Made by a program: the position numbers and the translations under genes. A model generated the notes under the pieces. The model was not told the DNA's origin and ran no database searches. It saw nothing but the letters and a program-made list of their open reading frames with translations. Of a stretch of DNA of 64,000 bases, positions 15,920 to 25,458 are shown piece after piece. Positions within the stretch are counted from its first letter, which is position 1. Each line of letters begins with the position of its first letter. The stretch comes from Demequina lignilytica (GTDB lineage: Bacteria; Actinomycetota; Actinomycetes; Actinomycetales; Demequinaceae), in the NCBI RefSeq assembly GCF_030418305.1, contig NZ_JAUHPX010000004.1, positions 248,001-312,000 on the forward strand, given 5' to 3'.

Positions 15920-17067
15920 TTCTCGCGCCCCAACGTCATGGCGTGTTCGTACAAGCGAGTAAGTGAGGTCGCGAGGGCCTCCATCGACCAATTGTTGAGA
16001 TAGACGGCCCTCGAGCGTTGCCCCAAGATCTCCACGTACTCACGGCTCTGCAGCATGTCCGCCATGCCTGCACGCGTAGCCTCGACCTCCGGTGCTACCA
16101 CAACGCCGGCGCTAGCACGGTCGATATCCGCCGCTAATCCACAGTCCGTGGTCAAGACGCTCGGCACGCCGAGTCCCGCAGCCTCAATGACGATCATCGG
16201 CGCGACCTCGCCTCTGGATGGCAGAACGAGCGCGGTTACGCGCGACAGCAGTGAGGCAACCCTGTCCCGCTCGAGCGGGCCCAGAAGGTCGAAAGAATCC
16301 GCACGCCCCGACGCAGCGATGGAGCGCATGACTACTTCGCGCATGCCCTGGTCCGGACCTGCGATGACAAACTTCGTGTCAGGGTAATCTTCGAGCAGTT
16401 TGATTGCGGCGGCGACGAACACGTCAGGCTGCTTGCGCTCTTCAAGTCGCCCCACAAACGCGAAGACGGGCTCGCCCGGTATTACACGTGGATGAGCGAC
16501 GCTAAGGTCTTTTGCAGCGTTCGAGATTCGCGAGATGCGATCCGCGGATACCCCGAACGCAAGCAGGTCCCGCTCCTCACGGTCTGTCAGCGCGAGCCAA
16601 AGGTCTACCGCGTCCAGCATCGTGCGCCTGAACATCCAGTCGAAGACGCGCACCGCGAATCCACCACCAGGCGTGAGCATCCCGTGGGGCTGAGCAACAA
16701 TAGTCACCCCCCTTCGGCGCAGGATTCTCACGCTAGACGTCGTCAAATAGTCGCGACATAGGTGTACGTGAGCAACGTCCGCTTCCGCTGCCGCCTCACG
16801 TAGCCGTCGCCTCAAGTTCGCGGTGACTAGACCCCGGAGCCCGGCGCCCGGAAACGGCCTCCGTGCCCTCAGCATGACCTGCCCGCTGGGGCGTCGCGAC
16901 TCGTCTGTGACACCACCTAACCATGTCCCGACCACGGTGCTTCCTAGTCCGACAAGGCCCAGCGCTGCCTGCTGCGCGAGCGCGACGGACCACACTCCGC
17001 CTGAGACGGGCCCGGGACCAGCTAGCCCACCTATGATCAGCACAGACGTGATCTTCTTGTCGGACAA
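15916..17067 (-). CDS. Family 4 glycosyltransferase
   Basis: 383 aa, GT-B fold. An N-terminal glycine-rich acceptor loop ('GGLAGPGPVSGGVWSVAL'), then 'VFAFVGRLEERKQPDVFVAA' at the start of the donor domain and the E-x7-E-like 'SRGEVAPMIVIEAAGLGVPS' near residues 290-310. This is a retaining transferase that uses nucleotide sugars. It starts with TTG 17067 behind AGGGGG. It is coupled to the acyltransferase downstream, so the two may act on the same residue. Specificity is not readable. Confidence 0.9.
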   Translation of the reverse strand: MSDKKITSVLIIGGLAGPGPVSGGVWSVALAQQAALGLVGLGSTVVGTWLGGVTDESRRPSGQVMLRARRPFPGAGLRGLVTANLRRRLREAAAEADVAHVHLCRDYLTTSSVRILRRRGVTIVAQPHGMLTPGGGFAVRVFDWMFRRTMLDAVDLWLALTDREERDLLAFGVSADRISRISNAAKDLSVAHPRVIPGEPVFAFVGRLEERKQPDVFVAAAIKLLEDYPDTKFVIAGPDQGMREVVMRSIAASGRADSFDLLGPLERDRVASLLSRVTALVLPSRGEVAPMIVIEAAGLGVPSVLTTDCGLAADIDRASAGVVVAPEVEATRAGMADMLQSREYVEILGQRSRAVYLNNWSMEALATSLTRLYEHAMTLGREK

Positions 17068-17157
17068 CTTTCGAGCCCCCTATCCTGAACCCCGCCGATA
17101 GCGAAAAGAAGCAATCGCATGTGCGAACATCAGTATCGCGGCAAGGATTGCCAAGTG

Positions 17158-18126
17158 TCACAACCGTACGAGTGTGCCTTCCGCGATTCCCTTGGCCGCC
17201 CACTGGTAGTGCCTAGACAGCCCCTCTCGAATGTCCACGGTGGGCGCCCACCCTGTGGCCTCCGCTATCGCCGCCGTTGAACCACCTGTCCTGAAGACGT
17301 CGCCATCCACGCGGGGTAGATAATCAACATGCAGTTCAGATCCGTGGATCTCCCGGATGTGCCCGAGAACTCCGTTGACCGAGATGCTAGAGCCGCCCGC
17401 CACATTGAAAACTGCGCCGGGCGCAACACGCGTTGACTCCGCGACCGCAAGATTGGCACTCACCACATCCTCCACGTAGGTGAAATCGCGGATTTGATTC
17501 CCGTCGCCAAAAATCTTGATCGGCGATTCTTCCACAGCGGCCGTCACGAACCTCGTGAATGCCATATCGGGCCTTTGTCTGGGACCGTAGACCGTGAAGT
17601 ATCGCAGCGATACCGTTGGTACGTCGAAGTTTCTTGCGTAAAGCACGCAGAGGTGCTCCGCCGCCAATTTCGTTACCCCGTACGGGCTGTGCGGTCTTGG
17701 CAGATCTGACTCGCGCGTCGGAAAGCGTTCGGCGTCGCCGTAGACCGAGCTTGAGGATGCATAGACGAAACGACGGAGTTTCTTCGCGGAGCGCGCCGCC
17801 TCCAGTAGCTTCTGAGTGGCGTTCACGTTGGCTTCTGTGTATGTCGAGAAGTTGTCGCCCCAAGACTTGCGGACCCCGGGTTGGCCGGCCTGGTGGAAGA
17901 CGACGTCGACGTCCGCGAGCAGCGGCTCGAGTGGAACAGTGTTTAGGTCAAGCTCAAGCAACCGGACTCCAGCTGCGCGCAAGACTGCGGCGTTGTCTTC
18001 TTTTCGAGCGCGCGAGTAGTAGTCGGTGAAGGAATCGACGCCATCTACGGACCATCCGTCGGACGCGAGACGCACCGCTAGGTGACTCCCAACAAAACCC
18101 GCAGCACCAGTTACAAGCGCTCTCAC
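17158..18126 (-). CDS. NAD-dependent sugar epimerase/dehydratase
   Basis: 322 aa extended SDR. The NAD-binding 'TGAAGFVGSHL' is at 6-16, followed by Asp31 and the 'DSFTDYY' block common to UDP-hexose/UDP-uronate 4-epimerases. The catalytic Ser triplet is at 124-127 and Tyr149-x3-Lys153 in 'SPYGVTK'. 'SLRYFTVYGPRQRPDMAFTR' is the usual substrate-binding strand. It most likely interconverts a UDP-sugar (glucose/galactose or glucuronate/galacturonate) for the nearby glycosyltransferases. Exact substrate unresolved. Confidence 0.88.
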   Translation of the reverse strand: MRALVTGAAGFVGSHLAVRLASDGWSVDGVDSFTDYYSRARKEDNAAVLRAAGVRLLELDLNTVPLEPLLADVDVVFHQAGQPGVRKSWGDNFSTYTEANVNATQKLLEAARSAKKLRRFVYASSSSVYGDAERFPTRESDLPRPHSPYGVTKLAAEHLCVLYARNFDVPTVSLRYFTVYGPRQRPDMAFTRFVTAAVEESPIKIFGDGNQIRDFTYVEDVVSANLAVAESTRVAPGAVFNVAGGSSISVNGVLGHIREIHGSELHVDYLPRVDGDVFRTGGSTAAIAEATGWAPTVDIREGLSRHYQWAAKGIAEGTLVRL

Positions 18127-18230
18127 AACTCTCCAATCCTCACGTTCCCGCCCGCCGCGTTTCTTCCCGACTCGCAGCGAGACTGTTGGTGCGCCTCAAG
18201 AGATCCTCGTGAGTACGCACGAAGTTACGC

Positions 18231-19094
18231 CTATCGCTCATGGTGCGTTTCAATTGCCGCAGGCTGCGCGGCGCGCCGCAGTTCGCGCTCCTTTAGGCCG
18301 ATCTGCCAGTAGTACGCAGCCAGAGCAAACGCGTAGTCGAAGCCCGCGCGACCGTCGAGGAATCCAAGACGAAGCGCGTACGAGTACACAAAGAAGACCA
18401 CCGGTTTGAATGGCACCCGCTCGAACACTCGTCCCTGGGAAGATCTTGGAATCTCGTTCTCGCGACCAGAGCGACGGAAGCGGAGCCCTGCCTCCCAGTC
18501 TGAATACCGGTTGTGGCGGTCAAACCAAGTCCGGACGGGGTCCGGGTCATCGTGTCGCAAGAGGCCCGCCAACTGCACGACAGGACCCGTACACGAGGGC
18601 TGGTAGTGCCCTTCCAGTTCCCCCATCCCCGGGATGTCGATGTCATCCACGGGGTCGAATCGGGCACGCCTGCGGTGCAGTAACACGGTCTTGTACACGC
18701 GGTGACCGTGTTTCAGCGCGCGGCCCGAAAAATGGTACTCGAGTCTTAGTTGCGCTGCTGCCGCCGACGGGTCAGATAGCACGAACTCCCGGATGGAATC
18801 CTTCAAGCGCTGAGTCGGCGCCTCATCGGCATCAACAAAGAGGATCCACTCATACCGAGTGGCGACGTTCTCGAGCTGCCATTGCTTCTTCTTGGGGTAC
18901 CGGCCGTTCCACGCAAACGAAACGATTCGAGCGCCGAGGCCGCGAGCAATCTCGACAGTCCGGTCCTCACTGTTCGAGTCGACGACTACGACTTCACCAA
19001 AATCGCTCAGCGCTCCTACACAGGCCGCAATCGCGGCCTCCTCGTTCTTGGTCTGGACCAGTACCGTCACGGGGATCTTCGGCTCGTTCAACAC
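18231..19094 (-). CDS. Family 2 glycosyltransferase, WaaE/KdtX-like
   Basis: 287 aa. The start 'VTVLVQTKNEEAAIAACVGA', then 'VVVDSNSEDRTVEIA' and 'FAWNGRYPKKKQWQLE', is characteristic of WaaE-type transferases. The catalytic D-A-D-E lies at 88-91 ('LFVDADEAP'). The C-terminal 90 residues contain paired aromatic/hydrophobic helices that may touch the membrane. It starts with GTG 19094 and overlaps the downstream acyltransferase end by 7 bases. It probably adds a branching or terminal sugar. Confidence 0.88.
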   Translation of the reverse strand: MLNEPKIPVTVLVQTKNEEAAIAACVGALSDFGEVVVVDSNSEDRTVEIARGLGARIVSFAWNGRYPKKKQWQLENVATRYEWILFVDADEAPTQRLKDSIREFVLSDPSAAAAQLRLEYHFSGRALKHGHRVYKTVLLHRRRARFDPVDDIDIPGMGELEGHYQPSCTGPVVQLAGLLRHDDPDPVRTWFDRHNRYSDWEAGLRFRRSGRENEIPRSSQGRVFERVPFKPVVFFVYSYALRLGFLDGRAGFDYAFALAAYYWQIGLKERELRRAAQPAAIETHHER

Positions 19095-19681
19095 GGACCT
19101 CCCGCAGGGAAGCGCTTGCCAGCTTCGACTGCCGGGCTACCAGCAACCATGAAGCCGGGCGGGACGCTGGCGGAAACTACCGAGCACGGAGCCACGAGCG
19201 CGCCACGCCCGACCGTGACGCCACCCGTGACAACTACTCGCGCGGTCAGCCAAGCCCCGTCTTCAATCTTGACGGGACGCGTGATCAGCGCCATGTCGCG
19301 ACGATGGGCGTGGCTTCCAGTCGTGATGAACGTCTCCTGAGAGATCACCACGTCGTGCCCGATGGCTACCCGGTCCTGATTGTGGATCCAGACGCCCTCG
19401 CCGATCCAGCAGTCGTCGCCGATCTCGAGCTTCCAGGGGAACCGCACACGTGTGCGTGGTCGGAAGATCACGCCGGACCCGATCTGCGCCCCGAACGCCC
19501 GGAGGACGGCAACTCGCAGCCGCGAACTGATCTGGAGGGCGTTCGTGACGAACAACCACTCGCACAGGCCCCACAGATAAACGACGGCCGCGTGACGTCC
19601 CCAGGTCGCACGCTCGCCCGGTGCGTCCTTGAGCGGGATCACCGGAATGTCCGCATCGCTCTCGGGTGTGCGCTCAGCCAC
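19088..19681 (-). CDS. WcaF-like colanic-acid-type acetyltransferase
   Basis: 197 aa. The family N-terminal 'LWGLCEWLFVTNALQISSRL' amphipathic region precedes a beta-helix with 'GVIFRPRTRVRFPWKLEIGD', 'CWIGEGVWIHN' and 'GAWLTARVVVTGGVTVG'. This matches putative colanic-acid O-acetyltransferases. GTG 19681 is preferred because TGAGGGGG (19687-19694) sits 5 bases upstream, giving an SD-like context; a longer frame to 19789 lacks one. It heads the minus-strand run 19681 to 18231. It is divergent from the WcaI-like transferase, so promoters for both lie in the 41-base gap or in coding DNA. Confidence 0.85.
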   Translation of the reverse strand: MAERTPESDADIPVIPLKDAPGERATWGRHAAVVYLWGLCEWLFVTNALQISSRLRVAVLRAFGAQIGSGVIFRPRTRVRFPWKLEIGDDCWIGEGVWIHNQDRVAIGHDVVISQETFITTGSHAHRRDMALITRPVKIEDGAWLTARVVVTGGVTVGRGALVAPCSVVSASVPPGFMVAGSPAVEAGKRFPAGGPC

Positions 19682-19722
19682 AGAAGCCCCCTCAGGAATC
19701 TTTACATCGGTAGAGTAGCCGA

Positions 19723-20967
19723 GTGAAATCCGGGCTCGATGTGACACTTCTCGCACTGAACTACTCCCCCGAGCCCACCGGCAACGCACCGTACACGACA
19801 GCGTTGGCGCGTCGGCTCGTGGACGATGCGAACGTCACCGCAGTCACGGGATTCCCCCATTACCCGCAGTGGTCCAGGTACGAGGAGTACCCGGGGCTGT
19901 GGAAGCGCGCGAACGACCACGGTGTCGACCTGCGCCGCGTCGCGCACTGGATCCCGAACCCGCCTCGCGGACTCAAGCGGCTCCTGTCGGAGCTCCACTT
20001 CGGGTTCCATCAGATGAACGTCCCGTGGGGCAGGACCGACGCCGCCGTGCTGGTGTCGCCGGCGCTGTTCGCCTCCGCGCTGTGCGCCGTTCGGCTGAGG
20101 TTCCCGCGCCGCATCCCGCATGCGGTCTGGGTGCAGGACCTCTACACCCACGGGATGATGGAGACGGGCGAGGGGTCGCGTGCGGCCGTGCGCATCGCCA
20201 AGACCGTCGAGCGGTGGCTCCTCAAGGATGCGGACGCCGTGGTCGCAATCCACCCCGCGATGCGTGAACGCATGATCCGCGATCTCGGTGCCGATCCTGA
20301 GCGGACCTACGTCATCCGCAATTGGGGCCATGTCGCCCCGTCGGTCTCGCATAAGAACGATGCGCGAGCACGCCTGGGATGGGAGGCCGACGCCCGCATC
20401 GTCCTCCACTCAGGGAACATGGGCCGCAAGCAGGGACTGAGCACCGTTGTCGAGGCCGCGCGAATCGCCGATCAGCGTGGCGATGACGTCACCTTCGTCC
20501 TGCTGGGTGATGGCGCCGAGCGGGCCGAGCTCGAGGCGCTCGCCGATGGTGTCCCGACCCTGCGGTTCATCGACCCTCTGCCCGACGAGTTGTTCTCAGA
20601 CGCGCTGGCGGCGGCCGACATCCTGCTGGTCAACGAGCTTCCGGGCGTGAAGGAGATGGCCGCTCCATCGAAGCTCACGTCCTACTTCGCTGCCGACCGG
20701 CCCGTGCTCGCGGCCGTCGACCCCGAGGGGATCGTCGCCGGAATCCTCGCCGAGGCCGGCGGTGGGCGCGTGACGGGATCCGGAGATCCGCACGCGCTGC
20801 TCGATGGCGCTCTCGACTACCTTGTCCATCCCGATGAGATGGCGGCCGCCGCCGCCGCCGGCTCCGCGTACTGGCGGTCGCACCTGTCCGAGGACGCGGC
20901 GATCACTGCCTGGCGTGAGGTTCTCGCCACCGTCACTGAGCGGAAACACCAGCCGACTACCCTCTGA
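19723..20967 (+). CDS. Family 4 glycosyltransferase, WcaI-like
   Basis: 414 aa. Opens with '[20 protein letters not shown]', the WcaI signature for acceptor binding, with '[18 protein letters not shown]' following. The donor domain holds '[20 protein letters not shown]' and a C-terminal '[20 protein letters not shown]' block. WcaI-type enzymes add fucose during colanic acid synthesis, which fits the adjacent GDP-fucose genes; fucose as donor here is inference. GTG start at 19723. It is 44 bases ahead of gmd on the same strand. Confidence 0.88.
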   Translation: MKSGLDVTLLALNYSPEPTGNAPYTTALARRLVDDANVTAVTGFPHYPQWSRYEEYPGLWKRANDHGVDLRRVAHWIPNPPRGLKRLLSELHFGFHQMNVPWGRTDAAVLVSPALFASALCAVRLRFPRRIPHAVWVQDLYTHGMMETGEGSRAAVRIAKTVERWLLKDADAVVAIHPAMRERMIRDLGADPERTYVIRNWGHVAPSVSHKNDARARLGWEADARIVLHSGNMGRKQGLSTVVEAARIADQRGDDVTFVLLGDGAERAELEALADGVPTLRFIDPLPDELFSDALAAADILLVNELPGVKEMAAPSKLTSYFAADRPVLAAVDPEGIVAGILAEAGGGRVTGSGDPHALLDGALDYLVHPDEMAAAAAAGSAYWRSHLSEDAAITAWREVLATVTERKHQPTTL

Positions 20968-21011
20968 TCCTGAGGGCACTCAACGACCACCTGCGAATTG
21001 GGGGAACAGCC

Positions 21012-22040
21012 GTGGCCAAGAAGGCATTCATCACCGGCATCACCGGACAGGACGGCAGCTACCTCGCCGAGTTGCTGCTCGGCAAGGGCTACGAGGTGCA
21101 CGGGCTCATCCGCCGCGCCTCGACGTTCAACACGTCACGAATCGACCACCTCTACGTCGACCCGCACAACCCGGACGCCAACCTCTTCCTGCACTATGGC
21201 GACCTCTCCGACGGAGCACGACTGACTACCTTGCTTGCCGAGATCAAGCCCGACGAGGTCTACAACCTGGCCGCCCAGTCGCACGTGCGCGTGAGCTTCG
21301 ACGAGCCCGAGCACACCGGCGACACCACGGGCGTGGGTTCGATGCGCATGCTTGAGGCCGTCCGCCTGGCGGGCATCGACACGAGGTTCTACCAGGCGAG
21401 CTCGTCGGAGATGTTCGGAGCGACGCCACCGCCGCAGGACGAGGAGACCCCGTTCTACCCCCGCAGCCCGTACGGCGCCGCGAAGGTCTACTCCTACTGG
21501 GTGACCAAGAACTACCGCGAGGCCTACGGGATGTTCGCCGTCAACGGCATCCTCTTCAACCACGAGTCACCCCGCCGTGGCGAGACCTTCGTGACACGCA
21601 AGATCACGCGCGCCGCCGCCCGCATCAAGGCGGGTCTCCAGTCGGAGCTGTGGCTGGGCAACCTCGACTCGATCCGCGACTGGGGCTACGCCGCCGAGTA
21701 CGTCGAGGGCATGTGGCGCATGCTGCAGGCCGACGAGCCCGACGACTTCGTGCTCGCTACCGGCGTCGGCATCACCGTCCGCGACTTCCTCGAGGAGACC
21801 TTCAGCCACCTGGGCCTCGACTGGGAGGAGCACGTCCGGTTCGACCCACGGTACCTCCGCCCCACCGAGGTCGACGCGCTGATCGGCGACGCGTCCAAGG
21901 CCAAGGAGAAGCTCGGCTGGGAGGCCACCGTCGACGGCCGTGCGCTCGCGCGGCTCATGGTGGACGCCGACGTCGAGGCGATCACCCACGAGGGCACCCC
22001 GTGGATCGACGCGGTATCGCTGGCGTCCTGGAACCGCTGA
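21012..22040 (+). CDS. gmd: GDP-mannose 4,6-dehydratase
   Basis: Converts GDP-mannose to GDP-4-keto-6-deoxymannose, the first step to GDP-L-fucose. 342 aa extended SDR: '[20 protein letters not shown]' at 9-28, Ser131/Glu133 in '[10 protein letters not shown]', Tyr154-x3-Lys158 in 'SPYGAAK', and the family block '[20 protein letters not shown]'. GTG 21012 follows TTGGGGGAAC. TGATG overlap with fcl makes a tightly coupled pair. All catalytic residues are present. Confidence 0.97.
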   Translation: MAKKAFITGITGQDGSYLAELLLGKGYEVHGLIRRASTFNTSRIDHLYVDPHNPDANLFLHYGDLSDGARLTTLLAEIKPDEVYNLAAQSHVRVSFDEPEHTGDTTGVGSMRMLEAVRLAGIDTRFYQASSSEMFGATPPPQDEETPFYPRSPYGAAKVYSYWVTKNYREAYGMFAVNGILFNHESPRRGETFVTRKITRAAARIKAGLQSELWLGNLDSIRDWGYAAEYVEGMWRMLQADEPDDFVLATGVGITVRDFLEETFSHLGLDWEEHVRFDPRYLRPTEVDALIGDASKAKEKLGWEATVDGRALARLMVDADVEAITHEGTPWIDAVSLASWNR

Positions 22041-23020
22041 TGACCGCCGTCGACGGGGTGGACTTCTCTCCCGGCCCGCTCGACCGGGACGCGACCTTCT
22101 ACGTCGCGGGTCACCGGGGGCTGGTCGGCAGCGCGATTGTGCGCCGATTGGAGGGCGCTGGCTTCACCAACATCGTGGGGCGTAGCTCGGCGGAACTCGA
22201 CCTCAAGGACCGTGACGCGACGTTCGCCTTCATGCGGGAGGTGCAGCCGCGCTACGTGGTGCTCGCCGCCGCCAAGGTGGGCGGCATCATGGCGAACAGC
22301 ACCTACCCCGTCGACTTCCTCTCCGACAACATGCGCATCCAGACCAACGTGCTGGATGCCGCGCTCGAGACGGATGTCGACCGACTCCTGTTCCTCGGGT
22401 CGAGCTGCATCTACCCCAAGTTCGCACCCCAGCCGATCCCCGAAGACTCGCTGCTGACGGGCCACCTCGAGCCCACGAACGACGCCTACGCGATCGCCAA
22501 GATCGCGGGCATCCTGCACGTGCAGGCCGCGCGGCGTCAGTACGGCAGGCCGTGGATCTCGGCGATGCCGACCAACCTCTATGGGCCGAACGACAACTTC
22601 TCGCCGAAGGGCTCGCACGTGCTGCCGGCGCTGATCCGCCGCTACGACGAGGCCGCCCAGTCCGGAGCGGGCTCGGTCACCAACTGGGGCACGGGCTCAC
22701 CCCGCCGAGAGTTCCTCCACAGCGACGACATGGCCGACGCCTGCCTCCACCTCATGGAGAACTACGACGGGCCGTCGCAGGTCAACGTGGGCACCGGTAC
22801 CGATGTGACCATCAAGGAGATCGCGGAGACCATCGCCGGCGTCGTGGGCTACGAGGGCGAGACCGAGTGGGACACCTCCAAGCCGGACGGGACGCCGCAG
22901 AAGCTGCTGGATGTGTCGATGCTCGCCAACCTGGGCTGGACTTCGCAGATCTCCCTTGAGGAGGGTCTGCGGCGCACCGTGGCCTGGTACCACGAGAACG
23001 CCGCGCGCCTTCGGGGGTAA
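22040..23020 (+). CDS. fcl: GDP-L-fucose synthase
   Basis: Epimerase/reductase that completes GDP-L-fucose from the Gmd product using NADPH. 326 aa: the N-terminal 'YVAGHRGLVGSAIVRRL' dinucleotide site (21-37), 'GSSCIYPKFAPQPIPEDSLL' with the catalytic Ser/Cys, and Tyr150-x3-Lys154 ('YAIAK'). ATG 22040 overlaps the gmd stop. A 12-residue lead before the usual start is slightly long. A strong terminator follows at 23048. Confidence 0.97.
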   Translation: MTAVDGVDFSPGPLDRDATFYVAGHRGLVGSAIVRRLEGAGFTNIVGRSSAELDLKDRDATFAFMREVQPRYVVLAAAKVGGIMANSTYPVDFLSDNMRIQTNVLDAALETDVDRLLFLGSSCIYPKFAPQPIPEDSLLTGHLEPTNDAYAIAKIAGILHVQAARRQYGRPWISAMPTNLYGPNDNFSPKGSHVLPALIRRYDEAAQSGAGSVTNWGTGSPRREFLHSDDMADACLHLMENYDGPSQVNVGTGTDVTIKEIAETIAGVVGYEGETEWDTSKPDGTPQKLLDVSMLANLGWTSQISLEEGLRRTVAWYHENAARLRG

Positions 23021-23047
23021 CTCACAGCGCATACCCACCGCGCAATG

Positions 23048-23081
23048 CGAAAGCCCCCCGCCGGACGGCGGGGGGCTTTCG
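23048..23081. terminator. Bidirectional terminator after fcl
   Basis: Perfect 15-bp stem (23048-23062 / 23067-23081) with a GGAC loop; the arms begin CGAAAG and end CTTTCG, so both strands carry a short T tract. It separates fcl (plus) from the convergent LAxTG surface-protein gene. Confidence 0.9.
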
Positions 23082-23094
23082 CGTGGGTGAAGTC

Positions 23095-23595
23095 TTACGC
23101 GTCCTGCATCTGACGGCGACGCGCCGCGACGAAGACGGTGGCGGCACCGGCGACGAGCAGGGCACCCGCGCCGATCGCGAGGCCGGTGTTCTCGAAGCCG
23201 GTCGAGGCGAGACCGTCCGTGTCGGTGGTGCCCGTCGAGGTCGAGACGACGTCGACGGTAGCGGTGCCGACGGTCGAGCCCTCGGAGACCGCGGTCACGC
23301 CGAGCACGCCGAGCTCCGAAGGCGCGGTCAGCGAGAAGGTGGCGCTGTCGGTGGTGAACGACGTCGGAGCGATCGTCAGCACGTTCCCGTTCGGGAGGGT
23401 CACACGGAGCTCGAGGGTCCCACCGTTCGGACCGGTCACGGTGCACTCGAAGCTCCGGCCGGTCTCCACCTGGGTCACCGAGCAGGTGATGGAGTACTCG
23501 GACGCCGGGTAGGTCACCGGAGCCGCCTGAGCCGCAGCAGGGGCGAGCACGATCGCGCCCGCCAGAGCAAGTGCGGCGATGGTCTTACGAATCAT
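23095..23595 (-). CDS. Small LAxTG-type cell-wall surface protein
   Basis: 166 aa. Signal peptide 1-24 ('LAGAIVLAPAAAQA'); a single Ig-like/beta domain at about 25-125; then the sorting signal 'LASTG', a hydrophobic stretch 'LAIGAGALLVAGAATVFVAA' and a basic end (RRRQ). LAxTG is the pentapeptide associated with class E sortases of actinobacteria. Signal and anchor halves nearly match those of the 113-aa protein at 44371-44712, so both may derive from one chassis. ATG 23595 has GGGAGG upstream and TGAGGGG at 23621-23627 (minus strand). Ligand unknown. Confidence 0.82.
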   Translation of the reverse strand: MIRKTIAALALAGAIVLAPAAAQAAPVTYPASEYSITCSVTQVETGRSFECTVTGPNGGTLELRVTLPNGNVLTIAPTSFTTDSATFSLTAPSELGVLGVTAVSEGSTVGTATVDVVSTSTGTTDTDGLASTGFENTGLAIGAGALLVAGAATVFVAARRRQMQDA

Positions 23596-23654
23596 TTCAA
23601 TGCCTCCCAGCGCGCGGCAGCCCCTCAAAGCCACCATTGATTTCCACGTGAATG

Positions 23655-25433
23655 CTAACAGCCCTCAGCGACTCTATCGGTCGCCGCCTCGTAAACATTA
23701 GGTTTCGGACCAGGGGTATCGACGTACACCGGGGGCAGGAGGCCCGCCTGCGAGGCGGCGATCTCGAAGGTGTAGGTCACGCTTTGTCCGGGTTCGAGCA
23801 CCACCCTGACGGTTCCGACGGTGCGCCCCTCCTGCTGCTCCGGGTTGAGGCCCGCTTGCGCGCCGTCCTCGGTGACCTTGGTCACACCCGTCCCGCCACG
23901 CGGGTAGACGAGGAGGTTGGCATGGAATTCGCCCGCCGGGACGTAGACGTCACCACCCGAGATGTACTCCGGCAGATCCGCGACGTCGCCGTCGTAGGTA
24001 TGGGTCAGCGCCACCGCGATGGTCTGGCCCGCGAGCGATCCATCGGTGCACAGGTGGTTCGTCACGGTGGTCGTGGTGTCGACGTAGTAGCCGATCTTCG
24101 AGCCCGAACCGTCGTTCAGGAAGACGCCGAGCGCATCGTCCCTCTCGAGGAAGGCGCCAGCCGCGGGCGTCGTGGCGAGCAGCTCCTGCTCGCCGCCGTC
24201 CGCTGACCAGATCATGAACCTGCCCGCCTCGATGGCGCGCTCAACCCCGCCGAGAACGTTGGTCTCGCCCGAGACGATGCGGCCGAACAGCTCGGCGGAC
24301 GCGCGGGCGAAGAACGCGTCCTGCTCGGCCGGGTCCTCGAACGCGAAGTACGCCTGGTTGAGCATGACGTCCGCGAGGTTGTCGCTGGTGATGGTGAAGC
24401 CCGCCAGCTCGGTGGGCGACGCACCCTCGAGCATCCATCCCAGCGCCACGGGGTCGACGCTGAGCACGCCGTCGACGACCTCGTCGAACTCTGCTGCCCA
24501 GAAGCGGGTCATCAGCTCGGCCGACCGGGGGTACTCGGGGGTGAAGTTCACGTCGTGGGGGTAGATCTCCATGCGCTCGGAGAAGATGCGCAGCTCGTCG
24601 TCCGTCAATCCTCCGACACCGTCGGGCACGACCATCGAGCTCGCGGAGGCGTAGCGACCCTGGGTCATGCGGCCGTCCTCGACCGTGACCTCGATCACCG
24701 CACCCGGGATGCCGCCGGTGGTGCGCGGCTCGGCGTTGTTCTGGACCATCACCAGGTAGGTGCGGGGCTCGTCACCACCGAGCATGGTCGGCAGGAGCTC
24801 CGCCGCGACGTGGCCGCCCTGGACGATCCCGCCGACGGTCTCGAGCTGCTCCCGGAGCTCCACGAACGGGCCGGCGACGGCGTCGATGGTGCCCGCGATG
24901 TCGACGTCCGCGAGCGTCGTCTGCTGCGCATCGAGCGCCTTGGCGGCCTGCGCCAGCGTCTCGCGGTAGGGCTCGAGCGTGTCGGGATCGATGCGGCCAT
25001 CCTCGAAGGCGGGCGCCTCGAGCGCGTCGAGGCTGCCGAGGCCGGCGAGGGGCGCGAGGGCCTCGCGGGCCACTGCGTCGACCGCCTCCCCAGCGGCCAT
25101 GAGCGGCACCGCCTGATCCTTCACCCAGGGGAGATGCGCGGCGATCCACCAGTGCGGGCCGCTCGTGGCTCCCGCGAAGGTCTGCGCCGCGGTCTCAAGC
25201 TCGACCACCTCGGCGCTCAGCGCCGTCGCGTCGCGGTCCAGCAGAGCGGTCTTGGCCGCCGCAGCGTGCTGCGTGAGCGCATCCTTCGATCCGAGCAGCC
25301 GAATGCCATCGACCACGAACGCGGCCGCGATCAGCACCAGCCCGATCCCGAGGACCAGCACCACCCAGAAGGTGAGAGTGCGGCGGGTACCGCGACGCGC
25401 ATCGTCCACTCGCGCGTGCCGGGGTCTCGCCAT
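23655..25433 (-). CDS. DUF4012 domain membrane-anchored protein 1
   Basis: 592 aa. One transmembrane segment (about 20-41), then an extracytoplasmic helical stretch and the DUF4012 core ('GPHWWIAAHLPWVKDQAVPL', 'YLVMVQNNAEPRTTGGIPGA', 'YPHDVNFTPEYPRSAELMTR', 'NDGSGSKIGYYVDT'). DUF4012 proteins are actinobacterial, usually near EPS genes, with no proven activity. A paralogue of equal layout lies at 30009-31811. It sits 25 bases beyond the initiating transferase gene on the same strand, so the two are probably co-transcribed. A role in polymer handling outside the membrane is conjecture. Confidence 0.85.
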   Translation of the reverse strand: MARPRHARVDDARRGTRRTLTFWVVLVLGIGLVLIAAAFVVDGIRLLGSKDALTQHAAAAKTALLDRDATALSAEVVELETAAQTFAGATSGPHWWIAAHLPWVKDQAVPLMAAGEAVDAVAREALAPLAGLGSLDALEAPAFEDGRIDPDTLEPYRETLAQAAKALDAQQTTLADVDIAGTIDAVAGPFVELREQLETVGGIVQGGHVAAELLPTMLGGDEPRTYLVMVQNNAEPRTTGGIPGAVIEVTVEDGRMTQGRYASASSMVVPDGVGGLTDDELRIFSERMEIYPHDVNFTPEYPRSAELMTRFWAAEFDEVVDGVLSVDPVALGWMLEGASPTELAGFTITSDNLADVMLNQAYFAFEDPAEQDAFFARASAELFGRIVSGETNVLGGVERAIEAGRFMIWSADGGEQELLATTPAAGAFLERDDALGVFLNDGSGSKIGYYVDTTTTVTNHLCTDGSLAGQTIAVALTHTYDGDVADLPEYISGGDVYVPAGEFHANLLVYPRGGTGVTKVTEDGAQAGLNPEQQEGRTVGTVRVVLEPGQSVTYTFEIAASQAGLLPPVYVDTPGPKPNVYEAATDRVAEGC

Positions 25434-25458
25434 GGTCGCTCAGCGTAGCCGGGAGATC

